A stretch of 64,000 bases of DNA from BJGV01 sp964196335 (GTDB taxonomy: Bacteria; Pseudomonadota; Gammaproteobacteria; Burkholderiales; Nitrosomonadaceae). Where the stretch lies: positions 1,612,001 to 1,676,000 of the forward strand of contig OZ250175.1 of NCBI GenBank assembly GCA_965238155.1. The letters are read 5' to 3'. The notes under the pieces are model-generated. The model saw only the letters and a list, made by a program, of their open reading frames with translations, searched no databases and had not been told where the DNA came from. Position 1 is the stretch's first letter; each line of letters opens with the position of its first letter. Both the position numbers and the translations under genes were made by a program. Below are positions 49,062 to 58,247 of this stretch, in pieces.

Positions 49062-49766
49062 TTAATCTGTGGTTAATAGCGCTTCAATTTCCTTGTTCAA
49101 ATCCTGCAACATTAACAATGGATCTGCTGCCTGAGTAATAGGCCTGCCTATAACCAAGTAATCTGCACCATTTTGTATAGCCATTTGTGGAGTTGCTATC
49201 CGGTTCTGATCGTCTGTCAAAGCGTCAATTGTACGAATCCCCGGCGTAACTAAACAGAAGCCAGCACCCATTGTTTGCCTAAGCTGCGCAGCCTCTAATG
49301 CAGAGCATACCACCCCGTCTAACCCACAACTATGCGCAAGCCAGGCTAATTTCTGCACCACATTTCCAGTCTCATTATTTAAACCAATACTTTCCAGATC
49401 ATCAGGACCAATACTTGTAAGTAATGTTACCGCAATAAGTTTAGGTTTTCCCAATGGCAATGCATCTCTTGCTGCAACAAGCATTTTTTTTCCGCCTAAC
49501 GCATGTACGTTTATCATCCATACACCTAAATCTGCCGCTACTCTACACGCATTTGCTACTGTACTTGGAATATCGTGAAATTTTAAATCAAGGAAAACTT
49601 CAAAACCCTTGCTCATAAGTTTTTCTACTATCGTCGGACCAGCAGCGGTAAAAAGTTCCTTTCCTATTTTTACCCGGCACAGCATTGGATCAAGCTTTTT
49701 TGCAAGTAATAATGCTTGTTCTGTACTTGAGAAATCAAGTGCAACAATAATACGTGGATCTTTCAT
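49062..49766 (-). CDS. pyrF: Orotidine 5'-phosphate decarboxylase
   Basis: This enzyme makes UMP from OMP, the last step of pyrimidine synthesis (234 aa). The catalytic DxKxxD motif is in FLDLKFHDIPS with Asp60, Lys62 and Asp65. The phosphate-binding TPGIR segment is in the C-terminal third. An ATG four codons upstream (49778) has no ribosome site. The ATG at 49766 has GGAA six bases before it and matches the family start. It lies 76 bases after lapA. Confidence 0.96.
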   Translation of the reverse strand: MKDPRIIVALDFSSTEQALLLAKKLDPMLCRVKIGKELFTAAGPTIVEKLMSKGFEVFLDLKFHDIPSTVANACRVAADLGVWMINVHALGGKKMLVAARDALPLGKPKLIAVTLLTSIGPDDLESIGLNNETGNVVQKLAWLAHSCGLDGVVCSALEAAQLRQTMGAGFCLVTPGIRTIDALTDDQNRIATPQMAIQNGADYLVIGRPITQAADPLLMLQDLNKEIEALLTTD

Positions 49767-49842
49767 ATATATTTCCATTTATTCAATTTCGCTAATCGCG
49801 TAGTGGCATAATTATATAAATTGTAATTAGAACAGTTTATAT

Positions 49843-50100
49843 TCATTTATGCTCATCTAAAACTGAGCACTTTTTCCTGAGCATACTAATTTCACGCCCC
49901 TGTTTAAAGATTTTACCTACACAACACAAAATACCAACCGCAACACCAAGAACAAGAAAAAATAGCAATATCAATATAAGCGGCGCCTGCCATTCATAAT
50001 TAAAATAATATCGAAGTACTACTATTTCAGTATTCTTTATAGTAAAGGTAAGTAAAAATAGAAACAAAACAGCCCATAAAACCCCTATCAGATAACGCAT
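49843..50100 (-). CDS. lapA: LapA-domain (DUF1049) small membrane protein
   Basis: This 85-aa protein has two transmembrane helices (about 3-23 and 41-63) separated by the family stretch NTEIVVLRYYFNYEWQAP, and a charged cytosolic tail. It resembles LapA (YciS), which in E. coli works with LapB in controlling lipopolysaccharide synthesis. The location after rpsA-ihfB is conserved. The usual neighbour lapB is missing here, since pyrF follows directly. Identification rests on the topology and the NTxxVxLRYYF pattern. Confidence 0.82.
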   Translation of the reverse strand: MRYLIGVLWAVLFLFLLTFTIKNTEIVVLRYYFNYEWQAPLILILLFFLVLGVAVGILCCVGKIFKQGREISMLRKKCSVLDEHK

Positions 50101-50244
50101 AATTTTTAACCCTGTAATGTGTCTTTTGCTTTTTACTTCTTAACATATTTTGAGAAAGAATTTCCAGATTACCTATATTTATTCTTTATTTTAAAAAATA
50201 ACTAAGAATCAGACTAAACTAAATATTACAGTTAAAAATACAAA

Positions 50245-50280
50245 ACAAAAAAAACGGCATGATCACAAAATCATGCCGTT
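50245..50280 (-). terminator. Rho-independent terminator of rpsA-ihfB
   Basis: The 11-bp perfect stem AACGGCATGAT (50253-50263) / ATCATGCCGTT (50270-50280) has a 6-base loop. On the minus strand it is followed by a long T-rich run (complement of the A-run 50245-50252). It starts 28 bases after the ihfB stop. It is the clearest intrinsic terminator in the window. Confidence 0.9.
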
Positions 50281-50307
50281 AACTTATCTGAGACTCTATA
50301 ATTTTCT

Positions 50308-50592
50308 TCAATTCTTATGGTCAACTCTCTCTCGCATTTCTTTGCCCGCTTTAAAATGTGGTACATATTTTTCAGCTACATTCACTTTTTCACCAGATTT
50401 CGGGTTACGCCCTATACGCGGTGGGCGGTAATTTAAATCAAAGCTTCCAAATCCTCGGATTTCAATACGCTGCCCTTTTGACAAACTTTCCGCCATAGCA
50501 TCCAATATCATCTTAACAGCAAGCTCAGCATCCTTAACTACCAACTGCGGATAACGGGCCGCGAGGCTAGAGATCAATTCGGATTTAGTCAT
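50308..50592 (-). CDS. ihfB: Integration host factor subunit beta
   Basis: This DNA-bending nucleoid protein pairs with IHF alpha (94 aa). The start MTKSELISSLAARYP and the beta-arm region PPRIGRNPKSGEKVNV, which holds the intercalating Pro, are typical. It lies 14 bases after rpsA, the usual neighbour, and is followed by the terminator at 50245-50280. Confidence 0.96.
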   Translation of the reverse strand: MTKSELISSLAARYPQLVVKDAELAVKMILDAMAESLSKGQRIEIRGFGSFDLNYRPPRIGRNPKSGEKVNVAEKYVPHFKAGKEMRERVDHKN

Positions 50593-50606
50593 ATAAATAT
50601 CCTTTA

Positions 50607-52340
50607 TTATTCTTCAGTATTCTTTGTATCCATCTTGGCCTTGAGTAAAGCGCCTAAGCTTGTAGTCCCGGCATTATTCGGCTCATCAGTTGCAACCTTT
50701 TGCATTGCATCGGATTCTTCAGCCAAATCTTTAGCCTTTATGGAAAGATTTATGCCGCGATTCTTGCGATCAACATTAATAATCATCACTTCAACCGCAT
50801 CACCCTCTTTTAAGTGAGTACGAATATCTTCTACACGGTCCCGGGCTATCTCAGATGCTCTCAAATAACCTTCCACATCGTTATCCAATGCAATTACTGC
50901 ACCCTTAGCATCAATAGATTTAACTGTACCTTTGACGATACTATTTTTGTCATTCACAGATACAAAGCTATTAAACGGGTCTCCCTCCATTTGCTTTATA
51001 CCGAGTGAAATACGCTCACGTTCAACATCAATAGACAACACCATCGCCTCTACCTCATCACCCTTCTTGTAATTACGTACTGCATCTTCACCTGACTGGC
51101 TCCAGGAAAGGTCTGACAAATGAACCAATCCATCAATACCACCCTGCAGCCCGATAAAGACCCCAAAATCTGTTATAGATTTAATTTGCCCGCGCACCTT
51201 GTCATTCTTCTTATTATTCACTGCAAAGTCATCCCAAGGATTGGATTTGCACTGCTTCATACCCAGTGAAATTCGACGACGTTCTTCGTCTATTTCAAGA
51301 ATCATTATTTCTACCTCATCACCCAACTGCACCATCTTTGAAGGATATACATTCTTGTTAGTCCAATCCATCTCTGACACATGCACTAACCCTTCAATTC
51401 CCTGTTCAATCTCAACGAATGCACCATAGTCAGTCAGATTACTTACCTTTCCAAATAAACGGGTACTTTGTGGGTAACGTCTTGAGAGTCCCACCCACGG
51501 ATCCTCATTCAGCTGTTTCATTCCTAAAGAAACCCGATTTTTTTCCTGATCGAATTTGAGTACTTTAGCTGTTACTTCGTCACCTACACTAATCATCTCA
51601 GAAGGATGCTTTACTCTTCTCCATGCAAGGTCAGTAATATGTAACAGGCCATCTATGCCACCCAAATCCACAAACGCCCCATAATCAGTAATATTCTTAA
51701 CAATTCCCTTGACTACCGCTCCTTCCTGTAGATTTTCTAATAATGACTGCCTATCAGCACCCTGACTTGCCTCTAAAACAGCACGACGAGAAACAACTAC
51801 ATTGTTACGTTTTCGGTCAAGCTTTATTACCTTAAACTCCATTTCCTTATTTTCATATGGCGTAGTATCCTTAACTGGGCGGATATCTACCAATGAACCA
51901 GGTAAAAAAGCTCGAATACCATTTATCATTGCAGTAAGGCCGCCTTTAACCTTACCGCTCACCATTCCGCATACAATAGCACCACTTTCCATAGCTGCTT
52001 CTAAATCGTGCCATGCTGTTAATCTCTTAGCTTTGTCTCGTGACAATCTTGTCTCACCATGACCATCCTCAAGTGCTTCGATAGCAACACTTATAAAATC
52101 TCCGGGCTTAACTTCAATTTCACCCTTATCATTCTTAAATTCTTCAACCGGTATAAAACTTTCAGATTTTAATCCCGCATTCACTACGACGATATTAAAG
52201 TCAACTCGTATAACCTCAGCAGTAATCAGTTCGCCTATGCGCATTTCCTGACGCGAGAGACTCTCCTCAAATAGTGTTGCAAAACTTTCTGATGAGTCAG
52301 TTACGGGAGAATTATCAGTTACAGGGGAAGCAGCAATCAT
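50607..52340 (-). CDS. rpsA: 30S ribosomal protein S1
   Basis: This is the mRNA-binding ribosomal protein (577 aa), slightly longer than usual. Six S1 (OB-fold) repeats are visible; repeats 3-6 have the clear VKGxVxxITDYGAFVDL type with following GLLHITDL or GLVHVSEM. A short N-terminal extension contains the tandem SPVTDNSPVTDS. It precedes ihfB. The 150-base leader includes the CTCTCG/CGAGAG inverted repeat at 52443-52466. Confidence 0.97.
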   Translation of the reverse strand: MIAASPVTDNSPVTDSSESFATLFEESLSRQEMRIGELITAEVIRVDFNIVVVNAGLKSESFIPVEEFKNDKGEIEVKPGDFISVAIEALEDGHGETRLSRDKAKRLTAWHDLEAAMESGAIVCGMVSGKVKGGLTAMINGIRAFLPGSLVDIRPVKDTTPYENKEMEFKVIKLDRKRNNVVVSRRAVLEASQGADRQSLLENLQEGAVVKGIVKNITDYGAFVDLGGIDGLLHITDLAWRRVKHPSEMISVGDEVTAKVLKFDQEKNRVSLGMKQLNEDPWVGLSRRYPQSTRLFGKVSNLTDYGAFVEIEQGIEGLVHVSEMDWTNKNVYPSKMVQLGDEVEIMILEIDEERRRISLGMKQCKSNPWDDFAVNNKKNDKVRGQIKSITDFGVFIGLQGGIDGLVHLSDLSWSQSGEDAVRNYKKGDEVEAMVLSIDVERERISLGIKQMEGDPFNSFVSVNDKNSIVKGTVKSIDAKGAVIALDNDVEGYLRASEIARDRVEDIRTHLKEGDAVEVMIINVDRKNRGINLSIKAKDLAEESDAMQKVATDEPNNAGTTSLGALLKAKMDTKNTEE

Positions 52341-52442
52341 TATAAAAACCTGTTTTTAATCACATGCAAATAAATATCTGCAGGTTCTGGTAAGTTAATA
52401 AAATTATTTAGCTAAACTAAATATTCGAGCACGAATGCTAAC

Positions 52443-52466
52443 CTCTCGCATCTTCATAACCGAGAG
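52443..52466 (-). promoter_or_regulatory. Inverted repeat in the rpsA leader
   Basis: CTCTCG (52443-52448) and CGAGAG (52461-52466) can form a six-pair hairpin with a 12-base loop in the region between cmk and rpsA. A TATAAT-like string lies just upstream at the cmk stop (about 52486-52491) but has no good -35. E. coli S1 controls its own mRNA through leader hairpins. A similar role here is only an inference. Confidence 0.35.
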
Positions 52467-52490
52467 ATTGCTTAAAAATGCGAGATTATA

Positions 52491-53168
52491 TCAGACATTT
52501 TTAACACTAATTTCGGAGTACTGTTTTAGTATCTTGTTTACAACTTCAGTAATATTTAACAAGGTTGTATCAATAAAATCTGAATCTTCACCCTGTTTTA
52601 AAGGCGCTACACTACGACCACTATCGCGTATATCACGTTCCTCAATATCTTTCAAAATCGTAGTAATATTAACATCTTCCCCTTTTTCCATCAACTGTTT
52701 ATAACGACGTCGCGCACGAGTTTCAGCACTAGCAGTAAGAAAAATCTTTAGTGTGGCGTCAGGAAATACTACAGAACACATGTCACGACCATCAGTCACT
52801 AATCCCGGGTCTTTGCGAAATGCCCGCTGACGACCCAGCAAAGCCTCTCTTAATCGTGAATGTGCAGCAACCTTAGAAGCACCGTTACCATATATTTCAT
52901 GGCGAATTAAATCGGTAACATCCTCGACCCCAAGTTTAATTCTTCTATCTGTAAATGTAACGTCAAGATGCCGAGCTATGTTTTCAAGCGCTCCCTCATC
53001 ATTTAAATCAGTCCCTGTTCGTATTGCCTCCAGTGCTACTAATCTATAGAGCGTACCACTATCTAGATAATGAAACCCAAGATTTTCTGATACAAGTTGA
53101 GCAACTGTACCCTTACCAGATGCAGACGGCCCATCAATCGCAATTACTGGTATATTATTAATATTCAT
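52491..53168 (-). CDS. cmk: Cytidylate kinase
   Basis: This enzyme phosphorylates CMP and dCMP (225 aa). The P-loop is IDGPSASGKGT (11-21), followed by DSGTLYR and the NMP-binding insert. The GLVTDGRDMCSVVFPDA stretch near 120 is typical. It lies 45 bases after aroA and before rpsA, the conserved aroA-cmk-rpsA-ihfB order. Confidence 0.96.
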   Translation of the reverse strand: MNINNIPVIAIDGPSASGKGTVAQLVSENLGFHYLDSGTLYRLVALEAIRTGTDLNDEGALENIARHLDVTFTDRRIKLGVEDVTDLIRHEIYGNGASKVAAHSRLREALLGRQRAFRKDPGLVTDGRDMCSVVFPDATLKIFLTASAETRARRRYKQLMEKGEDVNITTILKDIEERDIRDSGRSVAPLKQGEDSDFIDTTLLNITEVVNKILKQYSEISVKNV

Positions 53169-53213
53169 GAATAATTTTAATGAACTCCTGACTTACCAGA
53201 AGATTACGTAAGT

Positions 53214-54506
53214 TTAATGCTTAACTATTTCTGCAAATTTCTCAAAATAGTTAGGGAAAGTTTTGGACACACAGTCTGGATCATTTATACGCACCGGCGC
53301 TCCTAATGACACTAATGAAAAACACATGGCCATTCGGTGATCATTGTAAGTACTAATAGCTACATGTGAAGTTAGATTTTTATCAATTGATGGCGTAATT
53401 CGTAGAAAATCCGGCCCTTCATCAACTGTAGCACCTAATTTACGCAACTCTGTCGCCATTGCGGCAAGGCGATCAGTTTCCTTAACCTTCCAGCTCGCTA
53501 TATTCGTAAGCATAGTTATTCCATCAGCAAACAAAGCAATTACCGCAAGAGTCATGGCAGCATCGGGAATATGGTTGCAATCAATATTAATTGCTCTGAG
53601 AGACCCTGATTGTGGCGCCCGCACTTCAATCCAATTATCCCCTTGTACAACACGTGCCCCCATCTTCTCTAATGCCTTAATAAAACGCACGTCCCCCTGA
53701 AAACTATCACGACCTATACCCTCAACCCGGACCGGTCCACCACCAATAGCTCCGGCAGCAAGAAAATAAGATGCTGAAGACGCATCACCTTCAACAAAGA
53801 TCTCACCGGGACTAATATAATTAAGTCCGTCATGTAACACAAAATGTCGTAGTCCGTCCTGTTCTATTTCAACACCAAAACGTAACATTAACTCCAATGT
53901 TAAATTTATGTATGGCCGTGAAATTAGTTTCCCTATAACCTCAATGGTTAACATCCCACCTATTAGTGGTGAGGCGATCAGCAAACTGGTCAAATACTGG
54001 CTTGACACATCACCTCTGACTACTAACGAATCCGCCTGAATTTTAGCAGCCTTTATTTCTAACGGAGGGAACCCCTCATTTCCCAGATATGTGATATCTG
54101 AGCCAAGCTGTCTAAGTGCATCAACCAGATCTCCAACGGGGCGCTCATACATACGTGATACGCCATATAGACGATAGTGGCCTTGTACCAATGATAATAC
54201 GGCCGTTAAGGGACGGTAGGCTGTTCCGGCATTACCCAGGAATAAATCTGCTTCACGTACAGGAAACCGTCCACCTACACCCTGTACAAGGCAATCATTT
54301 TCATTAATTTGATTGATAGATACGCCAAGTGCTTTAAGTGCATCTAGCATGCATATCGTGTCATCGGAGATAAGTATATCGCGCACATGAGTGGCGCCAC
54401 TTGCCAATGCTGCGAGAAGCAAAATACGGTTAGAGATACTCTTCGAACCTGGTAACCTAACCACACCTTGAACTTCCTTGACAGTATGGAGATCAAGAAA
54501 TTTCAC
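53214..54506 (-). CDS. aroA: 3-phosphoshikimate 1-carboxyvinyltransferase (EPSP synthase)
   Basis: This enzyme condenses shikimate 3-phosphate and phosphoenolpyruvate in aromatic amino-acid synthesis (430 aa). It shows LPGSKSISNRILLLAAL at 18-34, FLGNAGTAYRPLTA near 90, and RMAMCFSLV near the C-terminus. The GNAGTAYRP motif has the wild-type spacing of class I enzymes, which are normally glyphosate sensitive. The start is GTG with CAGGG seven bases before it. Confidence 0.96.
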   Translation of the reverse strand: MKFLDLHTVKEVQGVVRLPGSKSISNRILLLAALASGATHVRDILISDDTICMLDALKALGVSINQINENDCLVQGVGGRFPVREADLFLGNAGTAYRPLTAVLSLVQGHYRLYGVSRMYERPVGDLVDALRQLGSDITYLGNEGFPPLEIKAAKIQADSLVVRGDVSSQYLTSLLIASPLIGGMLTIEVIGKLISRPYINLTLELMLRFGVEIEQDGLRHFVLHDGLNYISPGEIFVEGDASSASYFLAAGAIGGGPVRVEGIGRDSFQGDVRFIKALEKMGARVVQGDNWIEVRAPQSGSLRAINIDCNHIPDAAMTLAVIALFADGITMLTNIASWKVKETDRLAAMATELRKLGATVDEGPDFLRITPSIDKNLTSHVAISTYNDHRMAMCFSLVSLGAPVRINDPDCVSKTFPNYFEKFAEIVKH

Positions 54507-54582
54507 GTTATGCCCTGGGACTGATACTCACAAACAAATCTCCGGTTATTTTGAGATTCAATATGCGGGTAATTATCAGAAA

Positions 54583-55956
54583 CTACCTTGATACACGGTG
54601 TAAAATATAAGAAGAATTATCCTTCGTCTTTAATGTTGCTATATTGCCGTCTGTATCAATGCTAAATGTGGTCGGATCATTATCGGACAATCCCGCGCAA
54701 CCATTAGTATTATACGTAAATCCCTTAAGATTTAATTTCTTCGTAGTTGCATCGTAAGTATAAGACGAGAATTCGACGCCCGGTTCACCACAATCACGAT
54801 CCAAATCTCCTACAGGATCAACCATGAAATAATTTCCGTTAGGAAAAAATAAAAAAATTTGAGTATTAATTTTAGTATTATCAAGTACCCAGGCTCCGAC
54901 AATTCCAGAAGCGACGTTCTCCATTTTGGAAAAACGAACCTCCTTTACAATCATCTTATTTTTTTCCTTAGAGGAACTTAGTTTAAGTGGTTTGGCAATA
55001 TGAAATAGTTCACCAAAAATACTGCTCTTTTCTACCTTCCGCTGCTCCACTACCAAGTCCGTTGTAATTAATTCAGAACCATCAGTATAAATTCGCCAGT
55101 TTGGCCGTAAATGTGATAAACCTGCCTGAAGATTAGTGTCAATCGCCGGCTCTCCAACAATTTTGAATCCTCTTAAACCAAATTGAGGCAGAACCGCTGC
55201 TCCATATTCTACGCCAGCTTTACTGACAGTTTTACTTCCACATACAAGATTTATGTCACAAGGATCGTCTGCGACAGCCTCACCATACAAATAGTCACCA
55301 TCATTAGCAACTGACGTACGGATTAAAGTGGCGGTCGTATCGTCGTACTTTACCCATATATTATTACTCAGCAAACTAATACCTTGAGAAAGAAAATGGG
55401 CATTAGCTTCTGCCGGAGTTTTAATTGCTCCTACAATGCCTCCCTTCTGTCTTACATTTTGCAGAGCAGAAGACGCTGCAAATGTATCCGGATCACTGTC
55501 TAGATTAATATCAGCACCTACTGCAGCAGCCACAATCGCAGGGATAGAAATGCCGTTCCCGGGTTCATTGTCTGAATCTAATGACTGCAATAAAACAAGT
55601 AAATTTTGTAACCGTGAAATGCTATCCCCGGCCAAATTGATTGGTGTCACTATAGCTGTTGCCTTCACTTTTCCGAGAGTCAAACTACCAAGCTTAAATT
55701 CAACTGTATCCCCATGATTATAATTGTAGATACCATTTTCATCGGTAGTTCCGGCTTTCTTAGAGGAGGTAGAATAATTTACACCACTGATTGCAGCATC
55801 TGTCAATTTTCCTGTTGTTGGACCCGATGACTGTTCACCTGAACTTCCAGCACCTGAAAACTCATTATTACCACTACATGCAGCAAGGCATACTGCAAGT
55901 GTTACTAATATCAATCTTGTACGGCATGCCATTTTATATTTCTGGCTAAATTTCAT
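54583..55956 (-). CDS. Predicted outer-membrane lipoprotein of unknown function
   Basis: I do not recognise a function. The 457-aa product has a basic N-terminus, a hydrophobic stretch and the lipobox LAAC (Cys27), then a Ser/Gly-rich linker. Residues about 50-160 look like a small repeat domain often seen in such lipoproteins: ISGVNYSTSSKKAGTTDENG, then a GDTVEFKLGSLTLG strand and LLVLLQSLDSDNEPGNGI. The C-terminal 110 residues (GIVGAWVLDN...) look like a beta-rich domain with paired Cys near 400 and 430. An ATG six codons upstream lacks a ribosome site, while the chosen ATG has AAGGA 10 bases before it. It is monocistronic. Confidence 0.75.
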   Translation of the reverse strand: MKFSQKYKMACRTRLILVTLAVCLAACSGNNEFSGAGSSGEQSSGPTTGKLTDAAISGVNYSTSSKKAGTTDENGIYNYNHGDTVEFKLGSLTLGKVKATAIVTPINLAGDSISRLQNLLVLLQSLDSDNEPGNGISIPAIVAAAVGADINLDSDPDTFAASSALQNVRQKGGIVGAIKTPAEANAHFLSQGISLLSNNIWVKYDDTTATLIRTSVANDGDYLYGEAVADDPCDINLVCGSKTVSKAGVEYGAAVLPQFGLRGFKIVGEPAIDTNLQAGLSHLRPNWRIYTDGSELITTDLVVEQRKVEKSSIFGELFHIAKPLKLSSSKEKNKMIVKEVRFSKMENVASGIVGAWVLDNTKINTQIFLFFPNGNYFMVDPVGDLDRDCGEPGVEFSSYTYDATTKKLNLKGFTYNTNGCAGLSDNDPTTFSIDTDGNIATLKTKDNSSYILHRVSR

Positions 55957-55974
55957 TTTATAGAGTTCCTTCAT

Positions 55975-56313
55975 AATTAAATTGATTGTTTCTCGTTCTA
56001 ACCTTTAACATCATAATCTTATCGTTATATAATCAGATAAATGGTGAGCATATGACAGAAAGCTTTATATTATAACCAACCTTTATGACCCCGTCTTGAT
56101 CACTAAGAACTGGCAAGGGTTAATATAGGTCAGTTAATACAGGTCAATATCTTTTAAATTTACTCGGCCTAAAAAATGTCATCTCACCGTTGCCTTACAC
56201 AGCACCCATGAAGAAAATAGGCAAAATTGCGATTTTTCTACTTTATTCCCGCATACATTACTTAATTTTGCTTCTTTTTGCTAAAGATTCGTTACTCAGG
56301 AGCCCGTAATATA
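55975..56313. other. Intergenic region with a 14-base-period direct repeat
   Basis: This 339-base gap lies between two divergently read genes. TTAATATAGGTCA (56120-56132) is followed by TTAATACAGGTCA (56134-56146), 12 of 13 bases identical with a period of 14. It could be a regulator site or a tandem duplication. No gene and no convincing promoter pair were found elsewhere in the gap. An AGGAG ribosome site for the following gene is at 56298-56302. Confidence 0.5.
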
Positions 56314-57264
56314 ATGTCAGAACAAGAGAAAAAAACATCCCGGCCGCCGAAGAAAGGAAACTTTGAAATAAATACTATTGTTGCTGACTTACGTGCCTTA
56401 CGTGTGGCATCACTAGAAAACAGACGACGACTTGAACGCCCTCCCAAGCTCCCCTCTCGTAAGATACTTGCAACTATTATTGATCGATTGGCTGCAGTTT
56501 TATTTCCTAACCGACTAGGTTCTTCAAAATTTATTGCTAAAGATATAGATCAATATGTAAAACAAGTCCTAGAAGAAACGCTGCGAGATCTGCTGACACA
56601 AGTACTTCGTGAGTTAGATTACACTTCTGGGCATGAAACCAGCAGTAACATAACAAATAAAAAAGCAACTACGATTACTCATGCTTTTGCAAGACAACTT
56701 CCAAATATTAGAAACCTTCTAGATAAAGATATTTGTGCAGCTTACGAAGGTGATCCGGCTGCACACAGTGTAGACGAAGTACTTGTATGCTACCCGGGTA
56801 TTGCTGCCATTATGTACTATCGGCTTGCTCATGAATTACATTTTTTAGGTACTCCGTTAATTGCCCGTATGATTTCTGAAATCGCTCACTCTACTACAGG
56901 CATTGAAATCCATCCGGGTGCACAAATTGGAGCCAGCTTTTTTATAGATCATGGTACCGGTGTAGTTATAGGTGAAACAACTGTTATAGGTAAAAACGTG
57001 CGGTTATATCAAGCTGTAACTTTAGGTGCAAAACGTTTCCCGGTAGATGCAAATGGTGCTCTGGTAAAAAGTATTTTGCGCCATCCCGTTGTTGAAGATG
57101 ATGTAGTTATTTATGCAAATGCTACTATTCTGGGGCGTATTACAATTGGGAAAGGTTCAACTATTGGCGGAAATGTTTGGCTAACATATAGCGTCCCCCC
57201 TAACAGCAACATATCTCAGGCACAGATGCGCAATAAAGCATTCGATAATGATATAGAGACTTAG
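56314..57264 (+). CDS. Serine O-acetyltransferase, long EpsC-type
   Basis: This enzyme makes O-acetylserine for cysteine synthesis (316 aa, longer than the 270-aa CysE type). A charged N-terminal third precedes the SAT N-terminal helical domain with DPAAHSVDEVLVCYPGI, then the left-handed beta-helix of hexapeptide repeats, EIHPGAQIGASFFIDHGTG and VVIGETTVIGKNVRLYQ, with the catalytic Asp-His pair, and a C-terminal tail. A TTG twelve codons upstream is possible, but the ATG at 56314 has AGGAG and is preferred. The EpsC label reflects length and family; the actual role could be general cysteine synthesis or acetylation for a polysaccharide. No exopolysaccharide genes are nearby. Confidence 0.88.
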   Translation: MSEQEKKTSRPPKKGNFEINTIVADLRALRVASLENRRRLERPPKLPSRKILATIIDRLAAVLFPNRLGSSKFIAKDIDQYVKQVLEETLRDLLTQVLRELDYTSGHETSSNITNKKATTITHAFARQLPNIRNLLDKDICAAYEGDPAAHSVDEVLVCYPGIAAIMYYRLAHELHFLGTPLIARMISEIAHSTTGIEIHPGAQIGASFFIDHGTGVVIGETTVIGKNVRLYQAVTLGAKRFPVDANGALVKSILRHPVVEDDVVIYANATILGRITIGKGSTIGGNVWLTYSVPPNSNISQAQMRNKAFDNDIET

Positions 57265-57380
57265 TATCTCCAAGAATTCAAGAAATGATATGTTCGATAG
57301 TACCCCTAATATGGCTCTCATTAGTAGCTAAACATTATTTAAAATGACAAAGATACTGATTAAATATCAGGGTTTATTTT

Positions 57381-57862
57381 ATGAATGAACTTGTACTGGC
57401 CAGAGTAATCCATGTGCTGTGTGTGATTTTGTGGATCGGTGGTGTCGCCATGATTACTACAATATTTCTCCCTGTCATTGCAAGTATGCCGACCGCAGAG
57501 AAAAAATAGAATTTTTTAGCCGTATTAAAAAACGGTTTGCCGCCCAAGCACGCTATACAACTCTGTTCACCGGCTTAAGTGGTTTTTATATGGTACACAT
57601 ACTTGATGCCTGGAGTCGCTTTACAGAATTTCGCTACTGGTGGATGCATGCCATGGTCATAGTCTGGCTATTTTTTATGCTCATGTTATACGTTATGGAG
57701 CCACGAGTATTGCATAGGAAGGTTAAAAAACAGACACAGGATAATCAAAATAAAGTTTTTACAATGACGCAGAAAAAACATTGGTTATTACTGGGATTAA
57801 GTCTTATTACTGTAATCGGTGCAACTGCAGGTAGCCATGGATGGATGCTATCCGAGGGTTGA
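57381..57862 (+). pseudogene. CopD-like small membrane protein, broken by a frameshift in an A run
   Basis: The ATG at 57381 opens MNELVLARVIHVLCVILWIGG, typical of the CopD-domain family (small integral membrane proteins related to copper resistance protein D). It stops after 42 codons at TAG (57507-57509). In the next frame the sequence continues IEFFSRIKKRFAAQARYTT and two or three more transmembrane helices up to the TGA at 57860-57862. One extra A in the six-A run at 57501-57506 would restore a 160-aa protein with four helices. Whether this is a real mutation, a sequencing error or a slippage site cannot be told. The SirB-like gene starts 5 bases later. Confidence 0.78.
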
Positions 57863-57866
57863 AAGC

Positions 57867-58247
57867 ATGAGTTTTGCTGCAATAAAAATAATTCATATTA
57901 TAAGTATAGTATTAAGTTACATACTATTTAGTTTGCGTGGAATATGGATGATACAAGGCTCTCCTCTGTTGAAGCAACGATGGGTAAAAATCCTTCCTCA
58001 CGTAATTGATACTATACTGTTGGCAAGTGCTATTACATTAGTAACTATGATCCAGCAATATCCTGGATTCAATATATGGGTTAGCGCAAAGATTGGAGGT
58101 TTATTACTCTATATATTCCTTGGAATGATAGCTTTACGGTTTGGAAAAACACAGAAAATAAAAACCATCTCATGGATCCTAGCCCAAATTGTGTTTTTCT
58201 ATATAGTACTAGTCGCTCTTACCAAAAGTCCCGCTCTTATTTTTTAA
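57867..58247 (+). CDS. SirB-family integral membrane protein
   Basis: This 126-aa hydrophobic protein has four transmembrane helices: IKIIHIISIVLSYILFSLRG at the N-terminus, a middle pair around HVIDTILLASAITLV, and a last helix at about 100-120. The pattern fits the SirB2-type family, whose biochemical role is not known. A longer frame begins at 57819, but the ATG at 57867 has GAGGG upstream and follows the previous stop by 5 bases. It overlaps the stop of the convergent FAD oxidoreductase gene by 3 bases. Confidence 0.8.
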   Translation: MSFAAIKIIHIISIVLSYILFSLRGIWMIQGSPLLKQRWVKILPHVIDTILLASAITLVTMIQQYPGFNIWVSAKIGGLLLYIFLGMIALRFGKTQKIKTISWILAQIVFFYIVLVALTKSPALIF

